The notes under the pieces: generated by a model
Databases searched by the model: none
What the model saw: only the letters and a program-made list of their open reading frames with translations
Told to the model about the DNA's origin: nothing
Translations under genes and position numbers: made by a program
NCBI GenBank assembly: GCA_037133675.1
Contig: JBAXNR010000029.1
Span: forward strand, 1-38,026
Length of the DNA stretch: 38,026 bases
Source of the DNA: UBA4132 sp037133675
Lineage (GTDB): Bacteria > Pseudomonadota > Gammaproteobacteria > Methylococcales > Methylomonadaceae
Direction of reading: 5' to 3'
Part shown: positions 14,379-22,121 of the stretch, one piece after another
Layout of the letters: each line of letters starts with the position of its first letter
Position numbering within the stretch: position 1 is the first letter of the stretch

Positions 14379-15260
14379 ATGGCATTACGTCAATGTGCAA
14401 TATACGGTAAAGGCGGAATCGGTAAATCAACAACCACTCAAAACTTAGTATCTGCCTTAGCAGAATTAGGTAACAAGGTGATGATTGTGGGCTGTGACCC
14501 TAAAGCTGACTCTACCCGTTTAATTCTTCACGCTAAAGCGCAAACCACTATTATGAGTTTGGCGGCAGAAGCTGGCAGTGTGGAAGATTTGGAATTAGAA
14601 GATGTATTGAAAGTCGGTTACGGCGGCATCAAATGTGTTGAATCTGGTGGCCCTGAGCCTGGTGTAGGTTGTGCAGGTCGTGGTGTCATCACTGCTATTA
14701 ACTTTCTTGAAGAAGAAGGTGCGTATGACGAAAGTTTAGACTTCGTATTTTATGACGTATTGGGTGACGTAGTGTGTGGCGGTTTCGCTATGCCGATTCG
14801 TGAAAACAAAGCCCAAGAAATTTACATCGTTTGTTCAGGCGAAATGATGGCGATGTATGCAGCGAATAACATCGCTAAAGGTATCGTGAAATATGCAAAC
14901 TCTGGTTCAGTGCGATTGGCTGGTCTGATTTGTAACTCTCGTGAAACTGCTCGTGAAGATGAACTGATTTCTGCACTCGCTGCAAAAATCGGCACCACCA
15001 TGATTCATTTTGTACCACGCGACAACGTTGTTCAACGCGCTGAAATTCGCCGTATGACCGTTATCGAATACGAACCCCAAGCTAAACAAGCCGACGAATA
15101 TCGTCAGTTAGCAATCAAAATTCGTGATAACAAAAATTTCATTATCCCAACACCCATCACGATGGATGAGCTGGAAGAATTGATGATGGAATTCGGCATC
15201 ATCGATGAAGTAGATGAATCTATCGTTGGTGTAACCGCTTCCGCTGAAGCTGTTGCTTAA
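14379..15260 (+). CDS. nifH: NifH, nitrogenase Fe protein
   Basis: 293 aa, full length. P-loop YGKGGIGKSTTT (residues 8-19), CDPKADST, the ligand Cys and ADP-ribosylation Arg in GVGCAGRG (about 98-105), and the second ligand Cys in DVLGDVVCGGFAMP (about 125-138). The homodimer holds one [4Fe-4S] cluster and delivers electrons to NifDK with ATP hydrolysis; it also serves FeMo-co maturation. TAGGAG lies 8-13 bp upstream of the ATG. It is the first gene after the sigma-54 promoter. A palindrome follows before nifD, which may help set higher NifH than NifDK levels. Confidence 0.99.
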   Translation: MALRQCAIYGKGGIGKSTTTQNLVSALAELGNKVMIVGCDPKADSTRLILHAKAQTTIMSLAAEAGSVEDLELEDVLKVGYGGIKCVESGGPEPGVGCAGRGVITAINFLEEEGAYDESLDFVFYDVLGDVVCGGFAMPIRENKAQEIYIVCSGEMMAMYAANNIAKGIVKYANSGSVRLAGLICNSRETAREDELISALAAKIGTTMIHFVPRDNVVQRAEIRRMTVIEYEPQAKQADEYRQLAIKIRDNKNFIIPTPITMDELEELMMEFGIIDEVDESIVGVTASAEAVA

Positions 15261-15272
15261 AACCGAACAACT

Positions 15273-15297
15273 GTAGGGTACGCATCGCGTACCCTAC
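15273..15297. repeat. GTAGGG-type palindrome between nifH and nifD
   Basis: Arms GTAGGGTACGC (15273-15283) and GCGTACCCTAC (15287-15297) pair perfectly around ATC, 12 bp after the nifH stop. An RNA hairpin here could protect nifH mRNA from 3' decay or partly terminate transcription. Confidence 0.75.
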
Positions 15298-15358
15298 TAT
15301 TCCATCCTAAAACCTGTCTGTGAGGGATTACTCACGGCATTATGGTAGGAGCATTATT

Positions 15359-16840
15359 ATGGCAGCTTTAACCAGAGAAGAGACCGAAGCCCTTATTCAA
15401 GAGGTGCTAGAAGTCTATCCAGAAGCAGCAAAAAAAGATCGCGCTAAACATTTAGCGGTGAATGATCCCACGCTGGAAAAATCAAACAAATGTATTACTT
15501 CAAACCGTAAATCTTTACCTGGCGTTATGACCGTGCGCGGTTGTGCGTATGCAGGTTCTAAAGGGGTGGTTTGGGGTCCAATTAAAGACATGATTCATAT
15601 TTCTCACGGTCCCGTGGGTTGTGGTCAGTATTCACGCGCAGGTCGTCGTAATTACTACGTTGGTACAACGGGCGTTAATGCGTTTGGTACGATGAACTTT
15701 ACTTCTGACTTTCAGGAAAAAGACATTGTATTTGGCGGTGATAAGAAGCTTGCCAAAATCATGTTGGAGATTGAACAATTATTTCCGCTGAATAAAGGTA
15801 TCAGTATTCAGTCTGAATGCCCAATTGGTTTGATTGGTGACGATATTGAAGCGGTCGCTAAAAAAGCCAGTAAAGCAATTGATAAACCTGTTGTACCTGT
15901 ACGTTGTGAAGGTTTCCGTGGTGTTTCTCAATCATTAGGTCATCACATTGCCAATGACGCAATTCGGGATTGGGTATTGGAAAACCGTGATGGTGACGAA
16001 AGTTTCCCAACTACGCCTTATGACGTAGCGGTTATCGGTGACTATAACATCGGTGGTGATGCGTGGTCTTCACGGACATTACTGGAAGAAATGGGATTGC
16101 GCGTTGTTGCCCAATGGTCAGGTGATGGCACGATTGCCGAAATGGAAAAAACCCCGAAAGTTAAGTTAAACCTTATCCATTGTTATCGCTCGATGAACTA
16201 CATCGCACGGCACATGGAAGAAAAGTACAAGATTCCTTGGATTGAGTACAACTTTTTTGGTCCAACCAAAATTGCTGAATCGTTACGCAAAATCGCAGCC
16301 TTGTTTGATGAAACCATCCAAGCAGGCGCAGAACGGGTGATTGAACGTTATAAAGCCGAATACGAAGCTGTGATTGCTAAATACAAACCACGTCTGCAAG
16401 GCAAACGCGTCATGTTGTATGTCGGTGGTTTGCGTCCACGTCACGTCATCGGTGCGTATGAAGATTTAGGCATGGAAGTAGTCGGTACTGGTTATGAATT
16501 TGGTCATAACGATGACTATGACCGTACTATCAAAGAAATGGGCAATGCCACCTTGATTTATGACGATGTCACTGGCTATGAATTTGAAGAATTTGTTAAA
16601 CGAGTGAAACCTGATTTGATTGGTTCAGGTATTAAAGAAAAGTACATTTTCCAAAAAATGGGTATTCCTTTCCGTCAAATGCACTCATGGGATTATTCAG
16701 GTCCGTATCACGGTTATGACGGTTTTGCTATTTTTGCCCGCGATATGGATATGACCTTGAATAACCCCTGCTGGAAACAAGTCCAAGTGCCTTGGAAAAA
16801 AGCAGATAACGATCCGATAGCAGTTGCTGCTAGCGCGTAA
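15359..16840 (+). CDS. nifD: NifD, nitrogenase MoFe protein alpha chain
   Basis: 493 aa from the ATG at 15359, chosen for the TAGGAG 8-13 bp upstream; an in-frame extension to 15320 is not conserved. P-cluster ligands are seen in VRGCAYAG, HGPVGCGQYS and SECPIGLIGDD. The FeMo-co Cys lies in LIHCYRSMNYI and the cofactor His in RQMHSWDYSGPYHG. The central PTKIAESLRKIAALFD region is typical of Mo nitrogenase (NifD), not VnfD or AnfD. It forms the alpha2beta2 MoFe protein with NifK. Length is normal. Confidence 0.99.
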   Translation: MAALTREETEALIQEVLEVYPEAAKKDRAKHLAVNDPTLEKSNKCITSNRKSLPGVMTVRGCAYAGSKGVVWGPIKDMIHISHGPVGCGQYSRAGRRNYYVGTTGVNAFGTMNFTSDFQEKDIVFGGDKKLAKIMLEIEQLFPLNKGISIQSECPIGLIGDDIEAVAKKASKAIDKPVVPVRCEGFRGVSQSLGHHIANDAIRDWVLENRDGDESFPTTPYDVAVIGDYNIGGDAWSSRTLLEEMGLRVVAQWSGDGTIAEMEKTPKVKLNLIHCYRSMNYIARHMEEKYKIPWIEYNFFGPTKIAESLRKIAALFDETIQAGAERVIERYKAEYEAVIAKYKPRLQGKRVMLYVGGLRPRHVIGAYEDLGMEVVGTGYEFGHNDDYDRTIKEMGNATLIYDDVTGYEFEEFVKRVKPDLIGSGIKEKYIFQKMGIPFRQMHSWDYSGPYHGYDGFAIFARDMDMTLNNPCWKQVQVPWKKADNDPIAVAASA

Positions 16841-16850
16841 TTTCATAATC

Positions 16851-16912
16851 GTAGGGGCAGGTTTTATGCCTGCCCTTGGTGATTAGGGCAACCAAAAGGG
16901 ATTGCCCCCTAC
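16851..16912. repeat. compound GTAGGGG palindrome between nifD and nifK
   Basis: An inner hairpin GGGCAGG/CCTGCCC (16855-16861, 16869-16875) and a second GGGCAA/TTGCCC (16885-16890, 16902-16907) compete with an outer pairing of GTAGGGGCA (16851-16859) and TGCCCCCTAC (16903-16912). It starts 11 bp after the nifD stop. Confidence 0.7.
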
Positions 16913-16965
16913 ATTTTTACACTTACACGTTATCCACAGATTAGTGGTGCGTTAGGAGAATTATC

Positions 16966-18537
16966 ATGAGCCAAGACGTTGACAACATCCAAGCCAGTTA
17001 TCCGTTATTTCGTACTGACGAATACAAGGATAACTTGCAAAACAAACGTGACAGTTACGAAGAGCGTCATCCGCAAGAAAAAATTGATGAAGTATTTCAA
17101 TGGACAACGACCAAAGAATACCAAGAAGTCAATTTTAACCGCGAAGCCCTGACTGTTAATCCAGCTAAAGCTTGTCAACCCTTAGGCGCGGTGTTGTGTG
17201 CATTAGGGTTTGAAAAAACCATGCCTTATGTGCATGGATCACAAGGTTGTGTAGCGTATTTCCGTACTTACTTTAACCGTCATTTCAAAGAACCCGTGTC
17301 TTGTGTATCAGACTCTATGACGGAGGATGCGGCGGTATTTGGTGGTCAGAAAAATATGATGGCAGGTTTAGAAAACTGCAAAGCCTTGTACAAACCAGAC
17401 ATTATCGCGGTATCAACCACTTGTATGGCTGAAGTTATCGGTGACGATTTAAACGCCTTCATCAATAACTCGAAAAATGGAGGTCACATCGAACAAGATT
17501 TCCCTACGCCTTATGCGCATACGCCTAGCTTTGTCGGTAGCCATACCACAGGGTGGGACAATATGTTTGAAGGTATGATTAAGTATTTCACTCGCACCAC
17601 GATGGATGATAAAAAAGTCGGCTCTAACGGCAAAATCAACCTCGTTCCTGGTTTTGAAACTTACTTAGGCAATTTCCGTGTCATGCACCGCATGATGAAA
17701 GAAATGGGCGTTGATTACACACTGTTAAGTGATCCGTCTGAAGTGTTGGATACCCCAGCTGACGGTACGTTCCGTTTGTATGCAGGTGGTACAACGCAAG
17801 CTGAAATCAAAGATGCACCCAATGCAATAGATACCCTGTTGTTACAACCTTGGCAGTTGGATAAAACCAAAAAGTACATTAAAGATACATGGCATCAACC
17901 TGTTACCGCTATCAATATCCCAATGGGCTTGGCGTGGACTGACGAATTTTTGATGAAAGTGTCTGAACTGACTGGCAAACCAATTGCCGCCTCGTTGGAA
18001 TTAGAACGTGGTCGTTTAGTTGACATGATGACTGACTCACACACTTGGTTACATGGCAAAAAGTTTTCCCTGTACGGTGATGCGGACTTCTGTTTGGGTA
18101 TGACGCAATTCTTGTTGGAATTGGGAGCAGAACCGACAGATGTATTGTGTAATCATGCCAACAAACGCTGGCAAAAAGCGATAGCCAAATTGTGTGCGGA
18201 TTCACCTTACGGTCAAAACACCCAAATTCATGCAGGCAAAGACTTGTGGCACTTCCGTTCTTTGGTATTCACTAACAAGCCAGATTTTATGATCGGTAAC
18301 TCGTACGGCAAATTTATTCAACGTGACACCTTGTACAAAGGCGAAGAATTTGAAGTGCCATTAATCCGCATTGGCTTCCCTATTTTTGATCGCCATCATT
18401 TACACCGCATGACCACTTTAGGTTATGAAGGCGCGATGTATATGCTGACCACACTGGTCAACGCGGTGCTGGAACAATTGGATAAAGACACGCGTGGCAT
18501 GGGAACAACTGACTACAACTACGACTTAGTTCGTTAG
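16966..18537 (+). CDS. nifK: NifK, nitrogenase MoFe protein beta chain
   Basis: 523 aa. P-cluster ligands are visible in HGSQGCVAYFRTYF, EPVSCVSD and STTCMAEVIGDD. The N-terminal extension (YKDNLQNKRDSYEERHP, WTTTKEYQEVNF) is that of the long group I NifK found in proteobacteria. The C-terminal EEFEVPLIRIGFPIFDRHH and DTRGMGTTDYNYDLVR are standard. TTAGGAG precedes the ATG. It pairs with NifD to form the MoFe protein. Confidence 0.99.
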   Translation: MSQDVDNIQASYPLFRTDEYKDNLQNKRDSYEERHPQEKIDEVFQWTTTKEYQEVNFNREALTVNPAKACQPLGAVLCALGFEKTMPYVHGSQGCVAYFRTYFNRHFKEPVSCVSDSMTEDAAVFGGQKNMMAGLENCKALYKPDIIAVSTTCMAEVIGDDLNAFINNSKNGGHIEQDFPTPYAHTPSFVGSHTTGWDNMFEGMIKYFTRTTMDDKKVGSNGKINLVPGFETYLGNFRVMHRMMKEMGVDYTLLSDPSEVLDTPADGTFRLYAGGTTQAEIKDAPNAIDTLLLQPWQLDKTKKYIKDTWHQPVTAINIPMGLAWTDEFLMKVSELTGKPIAASLELERGRLVDMMTDSHTWLHGKKFSLYGDADFCLGMTQFLLELGAEPTDVLCNHANKRWQKAIAKLCADSPYGQNTQIHAGKDLWHFRSLVFTNKPDFMIGNSYGKFIQRDTLYKGEEFEVPLIRIGFPIFDRHHLHRMTTLGYEGAMYMLTTLVNAVLEQLDKDTRGMGTTDYNYDLVR

Positions 18538-18541
18538 TTTT

Positions 18542-18612
18542 GTAGGTTGGGGTGAGCTTGCGAACCCCAACATTTACGCCGATTTGTTGGGGTTATTACC
18601 TCACCCCAACTT
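18542..18612. repeat. nested GTTGGGGT palindromes after nifK
   Basis: GTTGGGGT/ACCCCAAC occurs twice (18546-18553 with 18564-18571; 18586-18593 with 18603-18610), and the outer units also pair (GGTTGGGGTGAG at 18546 with CTCACCCCAACT at 18600). A diverged copy lies inverted at 28178-28206, so this is a dispersed family. Confidence 0.7.
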
Positions 18613-18648
18613 ACGCCCAATTAAAAATGCGCATAACGGAGAATCCTC

Positions 18649-18873
18649 ATGCCCAGTGTCATGCTGAAAAAAAATGCCGAAGGCAAATTGATTTTCTACG
18701 TTCCCAAGAAAGACTTGGAAGAAATCGCGGAAACTGTTGAGTTCGATAGTCCAGAGTTGTGGGGCGGTGAAGTCTTACTCAGCGACGGTTCAAAATATTA
18801 TTTTGAACCACAGGCACAACCCGATTTTCCCGTTACCTTACGCGCAAAACGCTTAGATTCAGGAGAAGAATAA
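18649..18873 (+). CDS. nifT: NifT/FixU family protein
   Basis: 74 aa. MPSVMLKKNAEGKLIFYVPKKDLEE, then ELWGGEVLLSDGSKYYFEP and the PVTLRAKRL close match the NifT pattern. It is nearly always found right after nifK; its role is unclear and it is often dispensable. CGGAG precedes the ATG. Its stop shares one base with the next ATG (TAATG). Confidence 0.95.
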   Translation: MPSVMLKKNAEGKLIFYVPKKDLEEIAETVEFDSPELWGGEVLLSDGSKYYFEPQAQPDFPVTLRAKRLDSGEE

Positions 18874-19073
18874 TGGCACTTTATATTGTTGAAGCCGAAT
18901 GTATTTCATGTGGCGACTGTGTACCCGTCTGCCCCACCGATTCAATTACCGAAGGCGCGATCGTTTTTAAAATCGATAGAAAAACCTGCACCGAATGTGA
19001 AGGTGATTTCGATAAACCCCAATGTGTGCGCGTTTGTCCTATCGACAACTGCATTCTACCAATAGTAGGGTAA
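18873..19073 (+). CDS. nif 2[4Fe-4S] ferredoxin
   Basis: 66 aa with two cluster motifs: CISCGDCVPVCP (about residues 10-21) and CTECEGDFDKPQCVRVCP (about 37-54), the latter with the nif-type C-x8-C-x3-C spacing also seen in the nifB-linked FdxN. A further Cys (DNC) follows. It is start-coupled to nifT and 4 bp from nifY. It probably carries low-potential electrons to nitrogenase or to cofactor synthesis. It is a paralogue of the fdxN product at 4186-4464, slightly shorter. Confidence 0.93.
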   Translation: MALYIVEAECISCGDCVPVCPTDSITEGAIVFKIDRKTCTECEGDFDKPQCVRVCPIDNCILPIVG

Positions 19074-19077
19074 TCAC

Positions 19078-19797
19078 ATGAGCCAGAACACGCTATCACG
19101 GGAACTGGCTCTGCGTATCGGGCTAGCTGCACGCGCTTTGCCCGATACGACTATCCAACGCTTAATGACCGTATTAACGGCTGAGTTGGGGCTACCCATT
19201 ACCGAAGAAAAATTGGCTACGCTCAATTTAAAAACTCTGAAAACTGCCCACGAGGGTGAGTTTTCGGAAATCGAAGAACCGTTATTGAAAAAAGCCGTTC
19301 ACGCGCTGAAACATCCAGCGTCTGAAGACAGCAGTAATCCAAGTGTACCCGTTATCAAACCCTATAACTATGGCGATATGCCCAGTTCGATACGCATCGC
19401 CTGTGCTAGTGATGACACGGTTAAAGTCGATGGTCATTTTGGTTCATGCAAGCAATTCATGGTGTATCAAGTATCAGCCAGCGAAGCACGATTGATTGAT
19501 GTCCGTGATACTCAACAAGCCAGTGCGCTTGAAGAAGACAAAAATCGTTTTAGGTCTGAATTGATACGCGATTGCCAAGTATTGTACTTGGTTTCAGTGG
19601 GTGGTCCTGCTGCGGCAAAAATCGTTAAGACAGGTATACACCCGATTAAATTACCCGAAGTGACTGCTATTAGCGAGGTAATATCTGAGTTACAACAGGT
19701 ATTAGCAAACAAGCCACCGCCTTGGTTAGCCAAAGTAATGGGGATTAATCCAGAAGCGCGTTTTGTTGCGCATGAGGTAGAAGAGGTGGTCGAATGA
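19078..19797 (+). CDS. nifY: NifY/NafY-type FeMo-co carrier
   Basis: 239 aa with two domains. The N-terminal helical domain (about 1-80: RELALRIGLAARALPDTTIQRLMTVL) is that of NafY/NifY, which binds apo-NifDK. The C-terminal NifX-like domain (about 100-215) begins SIRIACASDDTVKVDGHFGSCKQF; the His in DGHFGSC corresponds to the FeMo-co-binding His of NafY. It would hold cofactor or stabilise apo-MoFe protein during maturation. Context (nifT, ferredoxin, nifY) matches the Azotobacter major cluster. The name nifY rather than nafY is chosen from position. Confidence 0.88.
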   Translation: MSQNTLSRELALRIGLAARALPDTTIQRLMTVLTAELGLPITEEKLATLNLKTLKTAHEGEFSEIEEPLLKKAVHALKHPASEDSSNPSVPVIKPYNYGDMPSSIRIACASDDTVKVDGHFGSCKQFMVYQVSASEARLIDVRDTQQASALEEDKNRFRSELIRDCQVLYLVSVGGPAAAKIVKTGIHPIKLPEVTAISEVISELQQVLANKPPPWLAKVMGINPEARFVAHEVEEVVE

Positions 19798-20063
19798 TTG
19801 CCGAGATGCAACTGCAAGCGGTCGCAAAACGCATTGCTTCAGCTTATTTGGATGACGCATTAATCACTCAATTAAGGGCTGAATTTGCGCCGCTACATTT
19901 TACTTATTGTTACGATGATGACATTAGTGACCGCACCCCCGTCATAGAAACTGAACAATTTAATCTGTATTTGATTGACGGGCGCGAACACTGTTTGAAA
20001 ATGACCAATGATTATGAAGCCGCGACGGGCATTGTTGTTGCTGAACTGATTGCTGACGATTAA
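19794..20063 (+). CDS. small conserved-position nif-cluster protein, unknown
   Basis: 89 aa, acidic, no membrane segment or metal motif. The sequence (LITQLRAEFAPLHFTYCYDDDISDRTPV, then FNLYLIDGREHCLKMTNDYEAATGIVVAEL) looks like a compact alpha/beta protein. The ATG overlaps the nifY stop (ATGA), and the LRV gene follows 4 bp later, so it is firmly in the operon. An ORF of this size sits between nifY and the LRV gene in Azotobacter as well. From memory it may fall in DUF6129; this is unverified. Function unknown. Confidence 0.8.
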   Translation: MIAEMQLQAVAKRIASAYLDDALITQLRAEFAPLHFTYCYDDDISDRTPVIETEQFNLYLIDGREHCLKMTNDYEAATGIVVAELIADD

Positions 20064-20067
20064 TGAC

Positions 20068-20814
20068 ATGAGCGATCCAGTCAGTGTGCCACAAGCCGAT
20101 TGCAGTGTTTGTCCCTTTCGTGGCAAAACCTTGTTAATGGGGCGTTGTATGCCAGCTGATACCTGCGTAATGGCACACAGTGGACGGCAGATTGATCGTT
20201 TTTTTCGGGTTAATCCTGTTTATGCCGAGCGATATTTGCAAGACAATTTTTGGGAACGCCGCGCTTGTGCTGTGCGTTACGCTCCTCAAAAAGCCTTACT
20301 TGCCTTGATAGATGATGAAGATGAAGTGGTCAGACGGGCTGTCGCTTACCGTATAGCAACCAATCAACTGCAATATTTTTTGCATGATGAAGATCGTGAA
20401 GTGCGGATGACGGTGGCCGACCGTATTGCACTCAACGAACTAGAACAACTGGCTAACGACAAAGATTATATCGTGCGTTTAACTGTCGCTAAACGTTTGC
20501 CTGAAGGGCGTTTATTTCGCATGATTCGTGACAAAGATTTACAAGTCAGAAAATTAGTGGCGACACGCTTACCAGAAGTCAGTTTAGGGCTAATGATTAA
20601 TGACGATGCGCCTGAAGTACGGCGCATTATTGCTCAGCGACTGCCAGCCAGTGATTTAGCGATATTACAGAGCGATGACGATTGGCTGGTGCGTTATGCA
20701 GTTGCTGAACGCATTGCCGTTGCGGAGTTAGGCTGTTTGTTGGCCGACTCAGAACCCGATGTACAAGCGATTGCCCGCGAGCGTTTAAACGCCTCGCAAC
20801 ACGCGGAGGATTAA
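20068..20814 (+). CDS. LRV-type leucine-rich repeat protein with N-terminal [4Fe-4S] domain
   Basis: 248 aa from the ATG at 20068; an upstream in-frame TTG at 20050 is less likely. The N-terminus has clustered cysteines CSVCPFRG (C12, C15), C27 in GRCMPADTC (C33), the Fe-S domain of the Azotobacter LRV protein. About seven repeats of about 24 residues follow, each with an R/K-x-x-V/I-A-x-R-L/I core (VRRAVAYRI, VRMTVADRI, VRLTVAKRL, VRKLVATRL, VRRIIAQRL, VRYAVAERI). The family is known from nif clusters; the repeats form a curved protein-binding surface. The role is unproven. Confidence 0.9.
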   Translation: MSDPVSVPQADCSVCPFRGKTLLMGRCMPADTCVMAHSGRQIDRFFRVNPVYAERYLQDNFWERRACAVRYAPQKALLALIDDEDEVVRRAVAYRIATNQLQYFLHDEDREVRMTVADRIALNELEQLANDKDYIVRLTVAKRLPEGRLFRMIRDKDLQVRKLVATRLPEVSLGLMINDDAPEVRRIIAQRLPASDLAILQSDDDWLVRYAVAERIAVAELGCLLADSEPDVQAIARERLNASQHAED

Positions 20815-20816
20815 TA

Positions 20817-21758
20817 ATGTTGGATGGACAATCAATTAGTAGTTGTTGTAAAAACACCTTGCCAACACAAAACGACGAAGTGTTATTAAAAAAAATTCAA
20901 GCCTTAGTGCCTGAATACAAGGTACGTTTAGCCCGCACAGATGATGAATGGTATCGCTTGGGCGGTGTCGTCGATATGAGTGGCAACCGTATTGCTAATA
21001 ACCTGATTGAATGGACAGAACGCACTTACATTGAATGTGGTAAAAATCTGCAAACCTTGATTGACCACGCCCGTGATTCACAACTGATTGCCACGCGGCA
21101 AACAGGAAACACCTTGTATTTTGTTATGCAAACGGGCAAAAAAGCCGAAGATTTCATTCAAATCGACATTGATAAAACCCACGAACAATCTGACCGTCTG
21201 CTCGTTAATGACCTACAGCCACCTGAAGACTTAGAAGAATTTATTGACCCATTAGAACCCGACTGTATTGAAAGCTTCTTTATTGGGACGGCACGTTACA
21301 CTTATCGACGTAAAACTGACGTTGCGGTTTTCATGGATGAAATCAATAAACACCACCCTGAAGAACACCCTGTGCAACGTTTTATGGATGACTGGAATCG
21401 TAGCACTGCGGGAAAAACCGCCTTGTGTGAAGACTGGGTCGTGCGTCCATATCGCCATATCGGTCGCTTTAATGAACAAATTATTAATATCGAATTAATT
21501 AACACCCAAAGCAAAAACATTCCGCGTTTAGACGACATTGCGGGTAAAAAAGGCGTTGCTTTACACAATCTACTCACCCGTTTTGACAGACAAGCTGGCT
21601 ATCCGTTTGCGTGGTTTTTTTATTTAGTAAAAGGAAAATTAGTCAGTCCACAAACGGGAGCTGCTGTGTTTAGAGACATCAGCGGTGATTTTTCATATTT
21701 ACCAGAACGCGATATTGCGGTGTTAAAAGATTGGATTAGCACCCCGTATAGCGTGTAG
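20817..21758 (+). CDS. unknown 313-aa nif-operon protein
   Basis: I do not recognise a named family. The protein is soluble, with an N-terminal SSCC, a central acidic stretch (PPEDLEEFIDPLEPD) and a C-terminal WFFYLVKGKLVSPQTG leading to YLPERDIAVLKDWI. No nucleotide-binding loop or cluster motif is visible. It starts 2 bp after the LRV gene, at the place where Azotobacter also has an uncharacterised gene between lrv and nifE. A dedicated palindrome begins at its stop codon. It likely works with the LRV protein, by operon logic only. Confidence 0.8.
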   Translation: MLDGQSISSCCKNTLPTQNDEVLLKKIQALVPEYKVRLARTDDEWYRLGGVVDMSGNRIANNLIEWTERTYIECGKNLQTLIDHARDSQLIATRQTGNTLYFVMQTGKKAEDFIQIDIDKTHEQSDRLLVNDLQPPEDLEEFIDPLEPDCIESFFIGTARYTYRRKTDVAVFMDEINKHHPEEHPVQRFMDDWNRSTAGKTALCEDWVVRPYRHIGRFNEQIINIELINTQSKNIPRLDDIAGKKGVALHNLLTRFDRQAGYPFAWFFYLVKGKLVSPQTGAAVFRDISGDFSYLPERDIAVLKDWISTPYSV

Positions 21759-21785
21759 GTCGGGTTAGCGATAGCGTAACCCGAC
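21759..21785. repeat. GTCGGG palindrome after the 313-aa gene
   Basis: Arms GTCGGGTTA (21759-21767) and TAACCCGAC (21777-21785) pair perfectly around GCGATAGCG. The left arm begins directly after the TAG stop. Same class of junction palindrome as those after nifH, nifD and nifK. Confidence 0.7.
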
Positions 21786-21825
21786 ATTTTTCTACAAAAA
21801 CTTTCACAACCAACAGGAGAAAACC

Positions 21826-22044
21826 ATGGCAATCGCCGACATTAAAGCTTTTTCAGAGAAAGCCAAAATCGATACTGAACTAAAAGAAAAATTAGTAGCC
21901 TGTATGAAACTCAGAGAAATTCTCACGCTAGCTAAAGAATACGGTTTTAACTTGGATGAAGTAGAGCTTTACCCGCCCAATGAACCGCAATTCACTGAAG
22001 AACAACTCTCTGAAAAAATGGCAAAAGCCTTGCTCAGAGTTTAA
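21826..22044 (+). CDS. Nif11-domain small protein
   Basis: 72 aa. The Nif11 pattern is seen as IKAFSEKAKIDTELKEKLVACMKLREILTLAKEYGFNLDEVEL. Nif11 proteins occur in nif operons with unknown function; related domains act as leaders of ribosomally made peptides. Here the C-terminus (FTEEQLSEKMAKALLRV) has no Gly-Gly site and no Cys/Ser/Thr-rich core, so a precursor role is unlikely. AGGAG lies 8-12 bp before the ATG. It is flanked by palindromes on both sides. Confidence 0.88.
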   Translation: MAIADIKAFSEKAKIDTELKEKLVACMKLREILTLAKEYGFNLDEVELYPPNEPQFTEEQLSEKMAKALLRV

Positions 22045-22061
22045 TTAGCACTGTTGCTTTA

Positions 22062-22095
22062 ATGACTGCAAGTCCTTTAAAGGACTGGCAGTCAT
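22062..22095. terminator. 34-nt near-perfect palindrome between nif11 and the SIR2-like gene
   Basis: Two 17-base halves pair at 16 of 17 positions, centred on TTTAAA, 17 bp after the nif11 stop. No T-run follows, so it is not a standard terminator; an mRNA 3' stabiliser, partial terminator or protein-binding site are all possible. Confidence 0.6.
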
Positions 22096-22121
22096 ACTCA
22101 CCACTGACCTAGGGAGTTATT

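Noticed and set aside
18546..18562. Sigma-54-like TTGGGGTGAGCTTGC before nifT
   Set aside because: GG to GC spacing is one base short, and the words belong to a palindromic repeat.
21826..22044. Nif11 protein as leader of a ribosomal peptide made with the SagB-like enzyme at 12553
   Set aside because: No Gly-Gly cleavage site, no Cys/Ser/Thr core, no cyclodehydratase or lanthionine synthase, and the two genes are over 7 kb apart.
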